From Beijerinckiaceae bacterium (GTDB lineage Bacteria; Bacteroidota; Bacteroidia; Chitinophagales; Chitinophagaceae), in the NCBI GenBank assembly GCA_903970475.1, contig CAJCIQ010000136.1:1-64000 (forward strand): 64,000 nt of DNA. Reading direction: 5' to 3'. Below the pieces are notes generated by a model that was not told where the DNA came from, did not search any database, and saw nothing but the letters and a program-made list of their open reading frames with translations. Below, one piece after another: positions 12,698-21,367 of this stretch; the first letter of the stretch is position 1; each line of letters starts with the position of its first letter. The translations under genes and the position numbers were made by a program.

Positions 12698-14176
12698 TTA
12701 AAATTTAGCCGGGTCCCGGCATTCTGAACATGGGGTCTTTGTAATATCGTCACCCAGCTTTACTCTGTATTGACTCACAATCTCCTGAAGTGAATCAACG
12801 ATGTCCGGATGTTGAGCAGCCACGTCATGGGTTTCCCCAGGGTCAATGGCCAAATTATACAGTGCAATGGGCACATCCGCTTCAGCATACCCTCCCGGAT
12901 ATCCTCCGTGACCTGGAGCATAAGTCATGTAAGTTTGGCTTCTATGCGGAAGTACGAGCTTCCATTCACCCTTACGTACCCCTTCCAGGCTGTTGGTATG
13001 ATAATAGTACACCAATATTTCGCGGGGGTTTGCAGCCGGTTGGTTGGTCAACAAGGAGCTGATATCAACGCCATCAATCTTATTGGAAGGCAGCGATGCA
13101 CCACAATACCTGGCGATGGTCGGTAACAGATCCAGGGTTACAGCAAGCTGAGAACATACAGTGCCCGATGGAATAACACCCGGCCAGTGCATAATACATG
13201 GCTCTCTTTGTCCACCTTCCCAACTGGTTCCCTTTCCTTCTCTGAGGCCGCCCGTATTTCCTGCATGATCCCCAAAGGTTAACCAGGGTCCGTTATCGCT
13301 GGTAAAAATGACCAGGGTATTTTTATCCAACCCTTCCTGTTTCAAGGTCTGCATGATCTCCCCTACAGACCAATCCACTTCCATCATCACGTCACCGAAT
13401 AACCCCCGTTTAGACTTACCCAAAAAAGCAGGCGAAGCATAAATGGGTACGTGCACCATAGAATGAGCCAGGTATAAAAAGAAGGGTCTGTTTTTATTCT
13501 CCTTTATAAACTTACATGCCCTGCGCGTATAGATCCCCGTGAGCGTGCCCTGGTCTTCCAAAGTCCTGATATAACCCACCGTAGAATCCCCTTCCAGCAA
13601 AGGAAGGGTCGGGTATTTAATTCGCCTGTCCGTGGAATCGGTAATAGGTTTCCCATCATACCCCACTGGCCACATATCATTGGAATAAGGCAAACCCAAA
13701 TACTCGTCAAATCCATAGTGGATCGGAAGATAAGGTGCTTTGGCCCCCAAATGCCATTTCCCGATCATGCCCGTATGGTATCCAACGGCTTTGAGCATAG
13801 AGGCAATGGTTACCTCCTTGGGATTTAAAGCCGTCTTATCCCAGGGCATTAGCGCTCCATGTATGCCCAAACGATTCGGATAACAACCTGTAAGTAAAGC
13901 AGCCCGGGAGGCAGAACAGACAGCCTGGGCCGCATAGAAATTGGTAAACCGCATGCCTTCAGCGGCCAATTGGTTGATATGGGGCGTATGATAACCCAAT
14001 CCATTGTAACATTCCGGATCACCATAACCCATGTCGTCCATGAAAATAATAATCACATTGGGCTTGGACGGCCCGGAGCGACCAGGAGCAAAGGCCACAT
14101 GTCTGAGGCGACCAGCCGAGCCAGCTAGCGTGGTGCCCCCGATAAAAGCACACAACAATAAGGAGATCCATTTCAT
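12698..14176 (-). CDS. exported sulfatase (arylsulfatase family)
   Basis: A 492-residue protein from the ATG at 14176 with a Sec signal peptide (MKWISLLLCAFIGGTTLAG). The N-terminal alkaline-phosphatase-fold domain has the metal ligands Asp47-Asp48 (VIIIFMDDMGYGD) and the formylglycine site C87-S-A-S-R in VCSASRAALLTG. The usual Pro of C-x-P-x-R is Ala here, a variant still accepted by the maturase FGE. GKWHLG (about 140), HVP and TSDNGPW with GDHAGNTGG complete the active site. It hydrolyses sulfate esters, in this phylum usually on polysaccharides. No maturase gene is nearby. Divergent from nth with 45 bp between starts. Confidence 0.93.
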   Translation of the reverse strand: MKWISLLLCAFIGGTTLAGSAGRLRHVAFAPGRSGPSKPNVIIIFMDDMGYGDPECYNGLGYHTPHINQLAAEGMRFTNFYAAQAVCSASRAALLTGCYPNRLGIHGALMPWDKTALNPKEVTIASMLKAVGYHTGMIGKWHLGAKAPYLPIHYGFDEYLGLPYSNDMWPVGYDGKPITDSTDRRIKYPTLPLLEGDSTVGYIRTLEDQGTLTGIYTRRACKFIKENKNRPFFLYLAHSMVHVPIYASPAFLGKSKRGLFGDVMMEVDWSVGEIMQTLKQEGLDKNTLVIFTSDNGPWLTFGDHAGNTGGLREGKGTSWEGGQREPCIMHWPGVIPSGTVCSQLAVTLDLLPTIARYCGASLPSNKIDGVDISSLLTNQPAANPREILVYYYHTNSLEGVRKGEWKLVLPHRSQTYMTYAPGHGGYPGGYAEADVPIALYNLAIDPGETHDVAAQHPDIVDSLQEIVSQYRVKLGDDITKTPCSECRDPAKF

Positions 14177-14221
14177 GCCCACCAAGTTACTATCTTTATA
14201 TAAGAGAAAAACACCTGCAAC

Positions 14222-14875
14222 ATGTCAGCCACCACTACCGTAAACTGGTCCCAAGCCATTAAGCCCCTGTTGAAAAAATATAAGGACACCCCTTCCGTTC
14301 TGCATTACCATAACCTATACGAAGCCGTTGTGATGGTCGTTCTATCCGCTCAAACCACCGATGCCATGATCAATCAACTGGCGCCGGAATTATTCAAAGC
14401 CTATCCCCATATGGAGGATCTGGCCAAAGCCACAGATAAGGACCTCTTTCCCTACATAAAATCAGTACGCAGTTTCGGTCAAAAAGCAAAATACCTCACC
14501 GAAATGGCCACAACCATCAAAAAAGACAAAGCCATTCCCAAGACCATGGAAGCACTAACGGCCCTTCCTGGCATCGGCAGAAAATCCGCCAATGTCATCA
14601 TGGAAGCCGCAGGGCTGAAACCAGAAGGCGTCATCGTCGATCTGCATGTACTGCGGGTGGCGCCACGCTTAGGGATAGCTCAGGGGACCGATCCAAAGAA
14701 GGTAGAACAACAGCTCATGGCAGCATTACCCCAAACCGAGTGGAGTGTCGGCAGGGCCATGTCCATGCTCGGCCGGGAGATTTGCCGGCCCAAACCCCTG
14801 TGCGACGAGTGTTTGATGAATAAAGTTTGCCATTATTTCCAGGCGCTAAAGGCCGCCCAAAAGAAAGGCTCATAA
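14222..14875 (+). CDS. nth: endonuclease III (DNA glycosylase/AP lyase)
   Basis: A 217-residue protein with the full HhH-GPD fold: SAQTTDAMIN (helix B), the hairpin LPGIGRKSANVIM with the catalytic Lys, and the catalytic Asp in VIVDLHVLRV. A C-terminal 4Fe-4S loop is present as C-x5-C-x2-C-x5-C (CRPKPLCDECLMNKVC), one residue shorter in the first gap than in Escherichia coli Nth. It removes oxidised pyrimidines and cuts the abasic site in base-excision repair. Its 3' end overlaps the convergent FAD oxidoreductase gene by 6 bp. Confidence 0.95.
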   Translation: MSATTTVNWSQAIKPLLKKYKDTPSVLHYHNLYEAVVMVVLSAQTTDAMINQLAPELFKAYPHMEDLAKATDKDLFPYIKSVRSFGQKAKYLTEMATTIKKDKAIPKTMEALTALPGIGRKSANVIMEAAGLKPEGVIVDLHVLRVAPRLGIAQGTDPKKVEQQLMAALPQTEWSVGRAMSMLGREICRPKPLCDECLMNKVCHYFQALKAAQKKGS

Positions 14876-16309
14876 GAATAAATCTTTGATCGCCCGCGTA
14901 GCTGCATGGTATCCACACATACCATGTACCCCCCCACCGGGAGGTGTAGCCGAGGAACATATATAAATCCCTTTTGCAGAGGTCCTGTAGGGAGAAGTCC
15001 GCAAGGCCGGTCTGGTGAATAGTTGACTCAGCTTCATAGAACCCCCACCTATGTCTCCACCCACGTAATTGGGATTGTAGGCTTCCATCTCCATAGCATC
15101 CATGGTATGCCTGGCCAGTATCCGCTCCCTGAACCCCGGGGCAAAACGCTCTATTTGATTTTCGATGACTGCGGTTCTGTCTACCGTGCAACCATTGGGC
15201 ACATGGCAATAAGCCCAGGCCGTATGCTTTCCTTCAGGAGCGCGGGTTGGATCAAACAAACTCTGCTGGGCCACCAGTACGAAAGGCTTCTCAGACAGCT
15301 TACCTTTGGCGGTCTGAGCCTCTGCATAAGCTACCTCTTCAAAGGTTCCACCTATATGTATCGTACCAGCAGAACGACAGGATACCGAATCAAAAGGTAT
15401 TGGCGCATCCAAGGCCCAATCAACCTTGAATATGCCCATACCATATTGATAGTTTTTCAATTGACGGCTATATAACCCAGACCAGCTTTCCGGAGCCAGG
15501 GCCAGTAATTGCCTTGGTGTAAGGTCCAGTAAAACGGCTTTGGCCGAAGGCAATTGTGATAGCGAGGTAATGCGCCTATCCGTTTCAATCCTGCCCCCTA
15601 AAATTTCAAAATAAGCCCCTAACGCATCGGCAATGCTGTCAGCCCCGCCTTTTGGAAGAGGCCATCCATACAAATGCCCTATAGTCATCAACACCAGGGC
15701 AATGGACGAGGTGCCAAGGTGGTTCAGCGCAAGCATAGAATGCGCAGCCATTCCTGATAAAAGCGCCTTCGCTTCCTTGGTCCGAAACCGCTCGCTAAGC
15801 GTAGCAGCAGAAGACAATGCTTTAAATCCAAAGGAGGCTAACTGCAATGGGTTTTTAGGAATATGGAAAGGAGACAATACCTCAGATTCCAGTGATGGCC
15901 ACCCGTTTACTATAGGATAAAATAAGCGACGGTAAGCATCCCCGTCTTCCCCAAGGGATTCAGCCGTGTCTTCCACGTCGCCAACCAGGAGCCCAACCCG
16001 CGAATCCCCAGGCGAACCCCCATCCAAAGGATGAGCTGCACTGATAGGAGGAACAATAAACTCCAGTCCAAATTCGTGCAAGGGTAGGCTGCGAAAAAAC
16101 GGAGACCCTACCGCCAAAGGATGAATAGCCGAACATACGTCATGCCTGAATCCAGGCAGGGTAAATTCTTCCGTTCGCATACCACCTCCAATCGTTGATT
16201 TGGCCTCTACCAGGAGTACGGAAAGACCTTCCCGCTGAAGGGTTATAGCAGCTGCCAACCCATTGGGTCCAGATCCGACGACCACTGCATCAAAATCGGT
16301 TGTAGGCAT
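14870..16309 (-). CDS. FAD-dependent oxidoreductase (phytoene-desaturase/amine-oxidase-like)
   Basis: A 479-residue protein read from the ATG at 16309. The N-terminal Rossmann motif VVVGSGPNGLAAAITLQREG binds FAD; IGGGMRTEEFTLPGFRHD (about 42-60) is the RxGG-like signature of the phytoene dehydrogenase/CrtI superfamily, and the C-terminal SSATPPGGGVHGMCGYHAA is its FAD-binding closure. Many Bacteroidota genomes carry this solitary paralogue away from carotenoid genes; its substrate is unknown. No carotenoid pathway genes are in the window. Confidence 0.85.
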   Translation of the reverse strand: MPTTDFDAVVVGSGPNGLAAAITLQREGLSVLLVEAKSTIGGGMRTEEFTLPGFRHDVCSAIHPLAVGSPFFRSLPLHEFGLEFIVPPISAAHPLDGGSPGDSRVGLLVGDVEDTAESLGEDGDAYRRLFYPIVNGWPSLESEVLSPFHIPKNPLQLASFGFKALSSAATLSERFRTKEAKALLSGMAAHSMLALNHLGTSSIALVLMTIGHLYGWPLPKGGADSIADALGAYFEILGGRIETDRRITSLSQLPSAKAVLLDLTPRQLLALAPESWSGLYSRQLKNYQYGMGIFKVDWALDAPIPFDSVSCRSAGTIHIGGTFEEVAYAEAQTAKGKLSEKPFVLVAQQSLFDPTRAPEGKHTAWAYCHVPNGCTVDRTAVIENQIERFAPGFRERILARHTMDAMEMEAYNPNYVGGDIGGGSMKLSQLFTRPALRTSPYRTSAKGIYICSSATPPGGGVHGMCGYHAATRAIKDLFL

Positions 16310-16378
16310 TCGTAACAAATGTAACCATTGGTTTCCAGGGGTTTAAAAAAATATGGAGAAAAAATTGCGTAGATAAAT

Positions 16379-16400
16379 GACTTCATATATATTTGAAGTC
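16379..16400. promoter_or_regulatory. 22-bp palindromic operator before the ArsR gene
   Basis: GACTTCA-TATATATT-TGAAGTC: perfect 7-bp arms around an 8-bp AT centre, ending 13 bp before the ATG at 16414. ArsR-family dimers bind this type of site and repress their own operon. Confidence 0.65.
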
Positions 16401-16413
16401 AAATAGCTACATA

Positions 16414-16737
16414 ATGAATTTGAGACGAGACGTATTTCAAGCGATCGCTGACCCGACCAGGAGAGCCATCCTGGTGTTGGTCGCCTCTCAATCAATGACT
16501 GCGGGTGCCATTGCAGCGAATTTTGATACAGCCAGGCCGACCGTTTCAAAACATTTACAAATACTCACTGAATGCGAATTGCTCAAGCCTGAGCAAAACG
16601 GCAGGGAGATTCATTATCATATCAATGCCATAAAAATGAAAGAGGTAGCAGATTTTATCGAGCTATTCCGCCAGATGTGGGATGAACGGTTCAACAAACT
16701 GGAAGCCATCATGAAAAATTATAAACCTAAAAAATAA
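16414..16737 (+). CDS. ArsR-family transcriptional regulator
   Basis: A 107-residue winged-helix protein; the ATG at 16414 is preferred over a TTG inside the palindrome. [20 protein letters not shown] is the family's N-terminal signature and [20 protein letters not shown] the recognition helix region; REIHYHINA forms the wing. No CxC metal site is present, so it belongs to the ArsR group that pairs with AHSA1/SRPBCC proteins rather than to metal sensors. It opens a run of four co-directional genes with gaps of 5 to 25 bp. Confidence 0.9.
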   Translation: MNLRRDVFQAIADPTRRAILVLVASQSMTAGAIAANFDTARPTVSKHLQILTECELLKPEQNGREIHYHINAIKMKEVADFIELFRQMWDERFNKLEAIMKNYKPKK

Positions 16738-16743
16738 GCTGCT

Positions 16744-17211
16744 ATGGAAATGAAAACAAAGGTCCTTGCTGAAGAAGGCAAACAGGAAATACTGATCAAC
16801 AGGGAATTTGACCTCCCCTTGGAATTATTGTTCAAAGCCTATGAGGATCCCGAACTAGTAGAACAATGGATGGGCACTAAAGTACTGAGCCTGGAAAGCA
16901 AGCAAAATGGTTCTTACCAGTTTCAAACCAGTGATGCCAATGGAAACGTCATGTTCAAGGCCCGTGGCGTCATACACACCTTCATCCCCAACCAGAAGAT
17001 CATTAAGACCTTCGAAATGGAGAATGCGCCCGTAGGGATTCAGTTGGAAATTTATGCATTCGAAAGCCTGGGCGAAGGCAAAAGTAAACTTCAAATGCAC
17101 GTGTTATATGAATCCGTTGCCCTCAGAGATCAGGTAGTGAAGTATGGTATGGCCCCAGGGATCAATATGGCGCATAACCGGCTGGAAGAAGTCGTTGGTA
17201 AACTAAAATAA
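16744..17211 (+). CDS. SRPBCC (AHSA1-like) domain protein
   Basis: A 155-residue protein with the START/Bet v1-like helix-grip fold of activator-of-Hsp90-ATPase-homologue type: NREFDLPLELLFKAYEDPEL (strand and first helix), then FQTSDANGNVMFKARGVI and a long C-terminal helix ending in LEEVVGKLK. These small proteins bind hydrophobic ligands and are typically encoded right after an ArsR-type regulator, as here (6 bp gap). The ligand is unknown. Confidence 0.88.
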   Translation: MEMKTKVLAEEGKQEILINREFDLPLELLFKAYEDPELVEQWMGTKVLSLESKQNGSYQFQTSDANGNVMFKARGVIHTFIPNQKIIKTFEMENAPVGIQLEIYAFESLGEGKSKLQMHVLYESVALRDQVVKYGMAPGINMAHNRLEEVVGKLK

Positions 17212-17216
17212 CTAGC

Positions 17217-17621
17217 ATGAAAAAGGCGAATAAAATCATATATTGGATGGCAACGCTATGGCTTTCCCTCGGCATGTTTGCCACGGGGTTGGGACAAATT
17301 TTAAGGGTAAAAACAGGTCCCGCAGGTGTAGACAGCCTGACGCATTTGGGTTACCCCTTGTATTTTTTAACCTTGCTGGGCATTGCAAAAATATTGGGCG
17401 TAGTGGTGATCCTATCACCTAAACTCCCCTTGTTAAAAGAATGGTCCTATGCAGGTTTCACTTTTATGATGCTGGGGGCCCTATATTCACACCTTGCCAT
17501 CGATGCTTCTTTCGTTGCCATCATACCCGCTTTATGGTTACTAATACTGGCCCTGACTTCCTGGTGGCTAAGGCCTTCAAGCAGGCGGATTTCCTGGCAG
17601 CCGATGGCAGTACACGCATAA
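17217..17621 (+). CDS. DoxX-family membrane protein
   Basis: A 134-residue protein with four predicted membrane helices. It starts MKKANKIIYWMATLWLSLGM; the helix 2-3 part YFLTLLGIAKILGVVVILSP is the usual DoxX signature. Members are small inner-membrane proteins of unclear function, often in ArsR-SRPBCC-DoxX operons in Bacteroidota, exactly as found here (5 bp after the SRPBCC gene). Confidence 0.88.
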   Translation: MKKANKIIYWMATLWLSLGMFATGLGQILRVKTGPAGVDSLTHLGYPLYFLTLLGIAKILGVVVILSPKLPLLKEWSYAGFTFMMLGALYSHLAIDASFVAIIPALWLLILALTSWWLRPSSRRISWQPMAVHA

Positions 17622-17646
17622 TATTATTCACTCAAAATTGATCCAT

Positions 17647-18225
17647 ATGAATCCAAAAGTTGATGCATACATGAGCAAGTCCGATCAGTGGCAAAAAGAA
17701 ATCAAAGCACTCAGGAAAATCTTACTAGACTGTGGACTGAGCGAAGAGGTAAAATGGGGCAAGCCCTGCTACAGCAGTGAAGGCAAGAACATATGCGTCA
17801 TCCAGGATTTCAAGCAATACTTTGCCTTATTGTTTTTCAAGGGTTATCTATTGAGCGACCCGGAGAAGTTGCTGCTCAAAACCGGACAAAATACCGTAGT
17901 AGGCAGGCAATTCCGGTTTGACAATGCCAAACAAATCAACGAGATGGCTGCCATCATTAAATCCTATGTCTTTGAAGCCATTGAAGCGGAAAAGTCAGGC
18001 GCCGAGCTCCCAAAGGAAAAAAAGGCAGAAATACCCATGCCGGAAGAGTTGGAAAAAAAGTTAAAAAAGGACGCCAAACTCAAAAAAGCCTTTGCAGCAC
18101 TCACACCAGGGCGTCAAAAAGCCATCCTTATTCATATCAATCAAGCCAAACAAGCCGCCACACGCGAAAGCCGGGTGGAAAAAGTCATACCGCTCATTTT
18201 GGAGGGACAAGGGTTGAACGATTAA
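17647..18225 (+). CDS. YdeI/OmpD-associated family protein (DUF1801)
   Basis: A 192-residue protein from the ATG at 17647. The first 115 residues form a DUF1801/YdhG-like domain (WGKPCYSSEGKNICVIQDFK, ALLFFKGYLLSDPEKLL), followed by a charged helical linker and a C-terminal OmpD-associated segment (FAALTPGRQKAILIHINQAK, TRESRVEKV). Fourth gene of the ArsR-led operon. Biochemical role unknown; related proteins were reported to affect resistance to cationic peptides in enteric bacteria. Confidence 0.85.
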   Translation: MNPKVDAYMSKSDQWQKEIKALRKILLDCGLSEEVKWGKPCYSSEGKNICVIQDFKQYFALLFFKGYLLSDPEKLLLKTGQNTVVGRQFRFDNAKQINEMAAIIKSYVFEAIEAEKSGAELPKEKKAEIPMPEELEKKLKKDAKLKKAFAALTPGRQKAILIHINQAKQAATRESRVEKVIPLILEGQGLND

Positions 18226-18240
18226 CCGCCAACGTGTGAA

Positions 18241-18280
18241 CCGGCGTCAGCCAGCCGTGACCCAAGCGGCGTCAGCCGGC
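18241..18280. repeat. two copies of a CCGGCGTCAGC-type GC-rich repeat
   Basis: CCGGCGTCAGCC (18241-18252) and GCGGCGTCAGCCGGC (18266-18280) fill the gap between convergent genes. The inverted form occurs twice inside the Lrp-type gene (40002-40012 and 40053-40063). Confidence 0.5.
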
Positions 18281-19045
18281 CTAGTTCCTCCGCGCCTGCG
18301 CAGTTAGGCGCTCCTGTACCAGCCTTTCCATTTCCAGCGCCCGGGGAATGAGGACTTCATCTTCCATATGCGCGTGCACGCAAAGGTCCCTTTCGAAATT
18401 TTGAAGCTGGGAGAGTAAGATCCTGTACAAAGATGCATTAACGGATGGTGGAGCGTACTTGTTTATCGTCTGGCGGATATCCCGGAGTTCATCTTCGGTA
18501 TCCTCGTGGGATTCTACAAAGCCGGCAATGGAATACTTATCCATGGATAATAGGTAGGCGGCAAATTGCTGGGGGGAATCCGGGCATTTGTCCAGGAGGT
18601 CAATATGAGGCAGGAGCAAGGTTTCCTCCATTTCAATATGATGGGTGAGCTCGGCACAATATTGATGGAAGAAATTCTGAAGGCTCAATAATATGGGATG
18701 CTGCGCATCGTATAACCCCGATAACAAATAAATGCTTTGTTCTATTTCAGGAAGTTTTTTGTGCAGGTAATAAACGTGGGTCTTGCGTATGTAGTCCACA
18801 ATCAAAGCCAGGGGGAAGGCGTCAAAATCAGCGGCGCAAAAGGTCTTATCTTCAAAAGCCTTCAATAGGGTTGCAAGGAAGTCCTGGTTGATTCCCTGGA
18901 GCGGAGGATAAGCCTCATAGCGCTGCATTACTTGAGGAAAATAAGAACTGTTCTCTGGCATGAGGTCAAAATTATCAAAAAAATCATCCTTTTTCTTCCT
19001 GGCTTTTCCACCTTTTATCCCTTCCCTTTCCACTTTTCCACCCAT
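18281..19045 (-). CDS. hemerythrin-domain protein (di-iron, YtfE/ScdA-like)
   Basis: Up to 254 residues. The C-terminal 150 residues carry the His/Glu pattern of a four-helix di-iron domain: RKTHVYYLH, LTHHIEMEETLLLPHI, FVESHEDTEDEL and CVHAHMEDEVLIPRA. This is the arrangement in RIC/YtfE-type proteins that repair iron-sulfur clusters after nitrosative or oxidative stress, though the N-terminal ScdA Cys domain is missing. The first 28 residues are very basic and overlap the upstream gene by 31 bp; a start at the ATG at 18961 is equally possible. Confidence 0.8.
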   Translation of the reverse strand: MGGKVEREGIKGGKARKKKDDFFDNFDLMPENSSYFPQVMQRYEAYPPLQGINQDFLATLLKAFEDKTFCAADFDAFPLALIVDYIRKTHVYYLHKKLPEIEQSIYLLSGLYDAQHPILLSLQNFFHQYCAELTHHIEMEETLLLPHIDLLDKCPDSPQQFAAYLLSMDKYSIAGFVESHEDTEDELRDIRQTINKYAPPSVNASLYRILLSQLQNFERDLCVHAHMEDEVLIPRALEMERLVQERLTAQARRN

Positions 19046-19455
19046 ATGGGATGCCGGGTGCCCAAGGCCGGATCAAAGCTCCTTGCCTCCTCCATACTGG
19101 GTGTATGGAGTTTGAGGTGCAGGTTCAGGCCCAGGTCATGGGGGTGGTTTTTGAGGAAAAGATCCAGTTTCACTGGCTGGCATTTGACATGGGGTGCCGT
19201 CAACACCAGCGCATCATCATCATTATCGATCAACAGGGTCAATTTTATGGTTTCCAGGCTGATCCGGTCTATAATCAGGGCCTTTGCATAGGCGGTAAAC
19301 CTCAGCATGGTATTCCAAAACAAGACGGCATCCTCCAGGTGTGGGTCATGGTAAACCAGTCCAACACCCCCCTTTACTCCCTTGAATTTGGAGCCAGGGG
19401 AAAAGCTGACATGGTGTAGCTTGGAGAAAATGTTTTCCATCCTGATTTCGTCCAT
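19015..19455 (-). CDS. hypothetical protein, about 146 aa
   Basis: Read from the ATG at 19455; a start at 19491 is possible. The product is soluble with a KFKGVKGGVGLVYHDPHLED segment, several hydrophobic strands and a His-rich C-terminal half (NHPHDLGLNLHLKLHTPSME). I do not recognise the family. The 3' end overlaps the start of the hemerythrin-domain gene by 31 bp, which points to a shared transcript and perhaps a shared metal or stress function. Divergent from the DsbA-family gene. Confidence 0.55.
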   Translation of the reverse strand: MDEIRMENIFSKLHHVSFSPGSKFKGVKGGVGLVYHDPHLEDAVLFWNTMLRFTAYAKALIIDRISLETIKLTLLIDNDDDALVLTAPHVKCQPVKLDLFLKNHPHDLGLNLHLKLHTPSMEEARSFDPALGTRHPIWVEKWKGKG

Positions 19456-19538
19456 ATGGGGCCTTTTCCTAAAGATAATATACCTTACCATCAGGTCCGA
19501 TTTTTAGGCTTATTTTTGCTTAAAGTAAGCTTATCAAC

Positions 19539-20246
19539 ATGCAAGTGGAAATCTGGTCTGACGTTATGTGTCCCTTCTGCTATATTGGCAAACGCCGTTT
19601 TGAGCAGGCCCTGAATCAGTTTCCAAACCAGGAAAATATCCAAATTACCTGGAAAAGTTTTCAATTAGACCCGAATATCCAGCACCAAAAAGGGAAGGAT
19701 ATAGACCAATACCTGGCCGAAGCCAAAGGGATGCCCCTGGCTCAGGCCAAACAACTCAATGATCAGGTCACCAAAATGGCAGCAGAGGTAGGGCTGTTGT
19801 ATAGGTTTGACCTGGCCGTGGTGGCCAATTCGTTTGACGCTCATCGGTTTGCCCACCTGGCAGCTAAACATGGCCTGGGAGATGATGCAGAAGAAGCGCT
19901 ATTCAACGCTTATTTTACTGAAGGAAAAGACATATCCGATCATGAAACCCTGACCCGTTTAGGGCTGGACATTGGGTTAGATCCAATTGAGGTACAATCC
20001 GTACTGGAGGGAGACACCTATGCCGGGGAAGTGCACCAGGACATTGCAGAGGCGCAGCAACTGGGTATCAGAGGGGTGCCTTTCTTTGTATTGGACCGAA
20101 AATATGCCGTATCCGGCGCCCAACCCGCAGAAACATTTGCCAGCGCCCTGAAGCAGGCTTATGATCAGTGGAGTCAGAAAGAAGGAAAGCCGCTCATGGA
20201 TTTGGGCGAAGGACAGGTATGCACCCCCGGAGGAGATTGCGTTTAA
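19539..20246 (+). CDS. DsbA-family oxidoreductase (FrnE-like)
   Basis: A 235-residue protein without a signal peptide, so cytoplasmic. The thioredoxin-type site is C-P-F-C in WSDVMCPFCYIGKRRFEQAL, the helical insertion follows, and the cis-Pro loop is RGVPFFVLDRKYAVSGAQP. The C-terminal CTPGGDC pair is typical of FrnE proteins, which act as thiol oxidoreductases in redox stress. A TATTTTTG -7 element at 19511-19518 lies 20 bp before the ATG. Confidence 0.9.
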   Translation: MQVEIWSDVMCPFCYIGKRRFEQALNQFPNQENIQITWKSFQLDPNIQHQKGKDIDQYLAEAKGMPLAQAKQLNDQVTKMAAEVGLLYRFDLAVVANSFDAHRFAHLAAKHGLGDDAEEALFNAYFTEGKDISDHETLTRLGLDIGLDPIEVQSVLEGDTYAGEVHQDIAEAQQLGIRGVPFFVLDRKYAVSGAQPAETFASALKQAYDQWSQKEGKPLMDLGEGQVCTPGGDCV

Positions 20247-20256
20247 AACCCGGTCA

Positions 20257-21366
20257 ATGAATATGCCTAACCAAGTCAAGGCTGCCTTAACCATTTCAAA
20301 ATATAGCTTACTTGCGACCTTGCGGAGCTCTACTTCAGTGGTATTCTCTTTGCTCTTCCCCATCATTTTCATCATTGTATTCGGATCTATGGCAACGGAC
20401 AGGACCCCAACCCTGAAAGTAGCGCCAGCCCCCGACTGCGATACAGCCAACCCCATATATACGTCTTTAAAGGATATCCCCCACCTGTCCCTGATCCATA
20501 CCTTAACGCCTGCCGAACAGAAGGAAGCTTTACAAAAGGGCAAAGTAGACGCCCTGATCAGTATAAACTTCGATACATCCAGGCCCTTAATCCCGTTGCC
20601 TACCTACCTCGTTACACTTCATTATGCAGGCTCCGGCAATACCATGGTTGATCTGCTGAAGATCGAAATAGAAGAAACGATACGCAAGACCAACGAAAAA
20701 CTCTATCCCCATGATTTCACCATTGCAACGGTAGCTTCCGTTCAGGCACCAGGACGAACCTACGAGCAAATTGATTTCATCCTTCCGGGCCAATTGGGAT
20801 TTTCACTCCTCATGGCGGGTGTATTCGGTTCCTCCTTCCTATTGTTTAACCTACGCCAAAGTTTGGTGCTGAAACGGTTGAGGGCTGCACCCATCCGGAA
20901 AAGGACCATTATCGCGGGGGAAATGCTCAGTCGTCTGTTCTTCCATATCATAGGGTTCATGATCATGGTAGGACTGGGCTATTTCGCTTTCAACTTTACC
21001 CTGGTCAACGGTCTGGTCACCTTTGTGGAAATGATGATCTTCTCCTTATTTGGTTTAGGCATCTTCATGGGTATAGGCTTTGTCATCAGTGGGGTACTCC
21101 AAAATGAAAGCTCCATTTCTCCGGTAGCCAATACCATTGTACTTCCTCAGATATTGCTTTGTGGCTTGTTTTTCCCTATTGAAAGTTATCCGCACTGGCT
21201 ACAGGGATTCTGCAACTTGCTACCCCTCACCTTTTTTGTGGACGGACTACGGAAGATCGCCTTTGAAGGCGCCCATATATGGGAAATGCCCCTTCAAGTC
21301 ATTGGGCTGATCATATGGACCATAGTGATCAGTGTCTGGTCTGTCAAGGCATTCAAGTGGGAGTAA
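20257..21366 (+). CDS. ABC-2 type transporter permease
   Basis: A 369-residue protein from the ATG at 20257; in-frame sequence further upstream overlaps the previous gene. One N-terminal membrane helix (SVVFSLLFPIIFIIVFGSMA), a large extracytoplasmic domain (about 45-180), then five helices with QLGFSLLMAGVFGSSFLLFN and the conserved LCGLFFPIESYPHWLQ-FCNLLPLTFF region of DrrB-like permeases. It would export a drug, lipid or polysaccharide with an ATPase subunit, but none is encoded beside it. Ten bp after the FrnE-like gene. Confidence 0.85.
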   Translation: MNMPNQVKAALTISKYSLLATLRSSTSVVFSLLFPIIFIIVFGSMATDRTPTLKVAPAPDCDTANPIYTSLKDIPHLSLIHTLTPAEQKEALQKGKVDALISINFDTSRPLIPLPTYLVTLHYAGSGNTMVDLLKIEIEETIRKTNEKLYPHDFTIATVASVQAPGRTYEQIDFILPGQLGFSLLMAGVFGSSFLLFNLRQSLVLKRLRAAPIRKRTIIAGEMLSRLFFHIIGFMIMVGLGYFAFNFTLVNGLVTFVEMMIFSLFGLGIFMGIGFVISGVLQNESSISPVANTIVLPQILLCGLFFPIESYPHWLQGFCNLLPLTFFVDGLRKIAFEGAHIWEMPLQVIGLIIWTIVISVWSVKAFKWE

Positions 21367-21367
21367 C

